Assembly: GCA_002898915.1 (NCBI GenBank)
Contig: BEHO01000092.1
Location: 1 to 5,725, forward strand
Direction: 5' to 3'
From: a bacterium HR12
GTDB taxonomy: Bacteria > Actinomycetota > UBA4738 > HRBIN12
Length of the DNA stretch: 5,725 bases
The notes beneath the pieces were generated by a model. The model made no database searches, was not told the origin of the DNA, and saw only the letters and a program-made list of their open reading frames with translations. Positions 4,926 through 5,725 of the stretch are shown piece after piece. The translations under genes were made by a program, and so were the position numbers. How positions within the stretch are numbered: the stretch's first letter is position 1; each line of letters starts with the position of its first letter.

Positions 4926-5330
4926 ATGACCAGCATCACCGACGTCCGCAAGTTAATGGAGGCCGCGGTCGGCAAGCTCTCGCCCGCCAAGGCCGAGGCG
5001 CTCGCGCGCTCGCTCCTGAAGGGCGAGGGCAAGGACAGGGTCAGCAAAGCCGCTCAGGAGCTCCTGGAGTGGTCGCAGAAGAACCGGCAGCGGATCGCGG
5101 ACCTCGTCCGCGCCGAGGTGCGCTCCCAGCTCGCCGCCGTCGGCGTGGCGACGAAGGACGAGCTCGACGCGCTGAAGAAGCGGGTGCGGGAGCTCGAGCG
5201 GGGCGCCGCGCCGAAGCGCGCGACGACCCGCAAGCCGGCGACGCGGAAGGCGACGACCCGGAAGGCGACGAGCGAGGCGGCGCCGGCCGCTGGGGGTGGC
5301 GGGGGGACCACGGAGCGGCAGCCCGCGTGA
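4926..5330 (+). CDS. Phasin-like coiled-coil protein with basic repeat tail
   Basis: A 134-residue soluble protein. Residues 1-70 are predicted amphipathic helices (DVRKLMEAAVGKLSPAKAEA, then AAQELLEWSQKNRQRIADLV), followed by a short heptad-like coiled coil (KDELDALKKRVRELER, 77-92). This is the layout of proteins annotated in actinobacteria as 'phasin family' or 'polyhydroxyalkanoate synthesis regulator phasin'; binding to polyester granules has not been shown for this position, and no PHA gene is nearby. From residue 97 the chain is low-complexity, with ATTRK-type repeats (99-115), then an Ala/Gly stretch with GGGGG. A Lys/Arg/Thr/Ala tail of this kind resembles histone H1-like and other nucleic-acid-binding tails. 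ATG 4926 has a good ribosome binding site. The stop overlaps the tlyA GTG by 4 nt (GTGA), implying translational coupling. It sits where Rv1693 lies in M. tuberculosis but is longer. Confidence 0.8.
   Translation: MTSITDVRKLMEAAVGKLSPAKAEALARSLLKGEGKDRVSKAAQELLEWSQKNRQRIADLVRAEVRSQLAAVGVATKDELDALKKRVRELERGAAPKRATTRKPATRKATTRKATSEAAPAAGGGGGTTERQPA
5220..5270 (+). repeat. Short tandem repeat encoding ATTRK/PATRK/ATTRK
   Basis: Two 15-nt copies at 5220-5234 and 5250-5264 encode ATTRK and differ at one base (CGC versus CGG arginine codons). Between them a related unit encodes PATRK (5235-5249), and a partial unit (AT) follows at 5265-5270. The near-identity at DNA level suggests recent expansion by slippage, so copy number may vary between strains. 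Confidence 0.75.
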
Positions 5331-5725
5331 CCCGTCGGCGTCTCGACGCCGAGCTCGTGCGGCGCGGCCTCGCGGCGTCCCGCGCCGAGGCCCAGGAGGC
5401 GGTGCGCCGGGGGCTGGTGCGGGTCGGCGGGGCTCCGGCGCCGAAGCCGTCGTCGCTGGTCGCTCCGGAGCAGCCGATCGAGCTCGTCGGGCCGCCGCGG
5501 CCCTTCGCCTCGCGAGGAGGGGAGAAGCTCGACGCCGCCCTGGCCCGCTTCCGGATCGACCCCGCGGGGCGCGAGTGCCTCGACCTCGGCGCGTCGACGG
5601 GTGGGTTCACCGACCGCTTGCTCCGGGGCGGCGCGGCCCGCGTCACGGCGGTCGGCGTGGGCTACGGGCAGCTCGCCTGGCACATGCGCACGGATCCCCG
5701 CGTCGTCGTCCTCGAGCGCACGAAC
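5327..5725 (+). CDS. tlyA: TlyA family rRNA 2'-O-methyltransferase/hemolysin, N-terminal part (3' end outside window)
   Basis: The first 133 codons of a protein normally about 270 residues. Residues 1-58 are an S4 RNA-binding domain, starting with the typical RLDAELVRRGLAASRAEAQ. Next comes the ASRGGEKLDAAL linker, with Lys67 matching the first residue of the catalytic tetrad of the TlyA/FtsJ fold. The Rossmann methyltransferase domain begins with SAM motif I CLDLGASTGGFTD (84-96), followed by GYGQLAWHMRTDPRVVVLERTN. TlyA methylates 16S rRNA C1409 and 23S rRNA C1920 (2'-O) in mycobacteria and thereby affects capreomycin sensitivity. One oddity is that the usual Asp in the A-x-D-V-G-Y-G-Q-L motif is Gly110 here (codon GGC 5654-5656). 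GTG 5327 overlaps the preceding stop by 4 nt; it gives the family N terminus and is the natural start. The family call is near certain; activity cannot be judged from half the protein. Confidence 0.93.
   Translation, partial: MTRRRLDAELVRRGLAASRAEAQEAVRRGLVRVGGAPAPKPSSLVAPEQPIELVGPPRPFASRGGEKLDAALARFRIDPAGRECLDLGASTGGFTDRLLRGGAARVTAVGVGYGQLAWHMRTDPRVVVLERTN

Noticed and set aside
4921..4929. ATG-CGA-TGA minimal upstream frame before the phasin-like gene
   Set aside because: It could in principle tune translation, but it sits only 1 nt from the Shine-Dalgarno site and most likely arises by chance; no evidence of function.
1..5725. Search for a new defence, toxin-antitoxin, CRISPR, mobile-element or RNA-gene system
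   Set aside because: No direct-repeat array, transposase, integrase, tRNA/rRNA-like structure or toxin-antitoxin pair is visible. The genes are conserved chromosomal families with uniform composition.

Overview
The window is very G+C-rich, with third codon positions almost all G or C, and it is packed with short chromosomal housekeeping-type genes. Gene content and order point to an actinobacterium (Actinomycetota), probably an uncultured or deep-branching one. The strongest sign is the run TPR protein - HAD phosphatase - small coiled-coil protein - tlyA. It matches the Mycobacterium tuberculosis order Rv1691 - Rv1692 - Rv1693 - tlyA (Rv1694), where ppnK and recN follow. That comparison is from memory; no search was run.

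Layout, left to right: the 3' end of a TPR-protein gene (+, to 284); a metallo-beta-lactamase-fold hydrolase (-, 269-1231); a small SSB-like OB-fold protein (+, 1335-1652); a DUF1015 protein (-, 1653-2837); a two-gene unit of a TPR protein and a HAD-IIA phosphatase (+, 2843-4017); a rhomboid intramembrane serine protease (-, 4008-4820); and a second two-gene unit of a phasin-like coiled-coil protein and the 5' part of tlyA (+, 4926 to the window end). There is no gene-free stretch over about 105 bases, no RNA gene, no mobile element and no CRISPR array.

Transcription units alternate in strand. All three convergent junctions overlap or abut at the stop codons (16-bp overlap, 0 bp, 10-bp overlap), with no recognisable intrinsic terminator. 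The three divergent junctions are short (103, 5 and 105 bp) and carry readable TANNNT-like -10 elements. Two minus-strand genes (the hydrolase and DUF1015) have the -10 element 6-7 nt before the start codon, as expected of leaderless mRNAs. SSB, rhomboid and the phasin-like gene have a Shine-Dalgarno sequence and a short inferred leader.

Functionally this is a mix of rRNA modification (tlyA), phosphatase/metabolite repair (HAD), membrane proteolysis (rhomboid), ssDNA binding (SSB-like) and poorly characterised conserved proteins. I see no clear new defence or mobile system. The points most worth checking are a glycine replacing the usual aspartate next to the TlyA cofactor site, the tail-less SSB, the Lys/Arg/Thr/Ala tail on the protein translationally coupled to TlyA, the rhomboid gene inserted antisense into an otherwise conserved cluster, and the end-overlapping gene arrangement.
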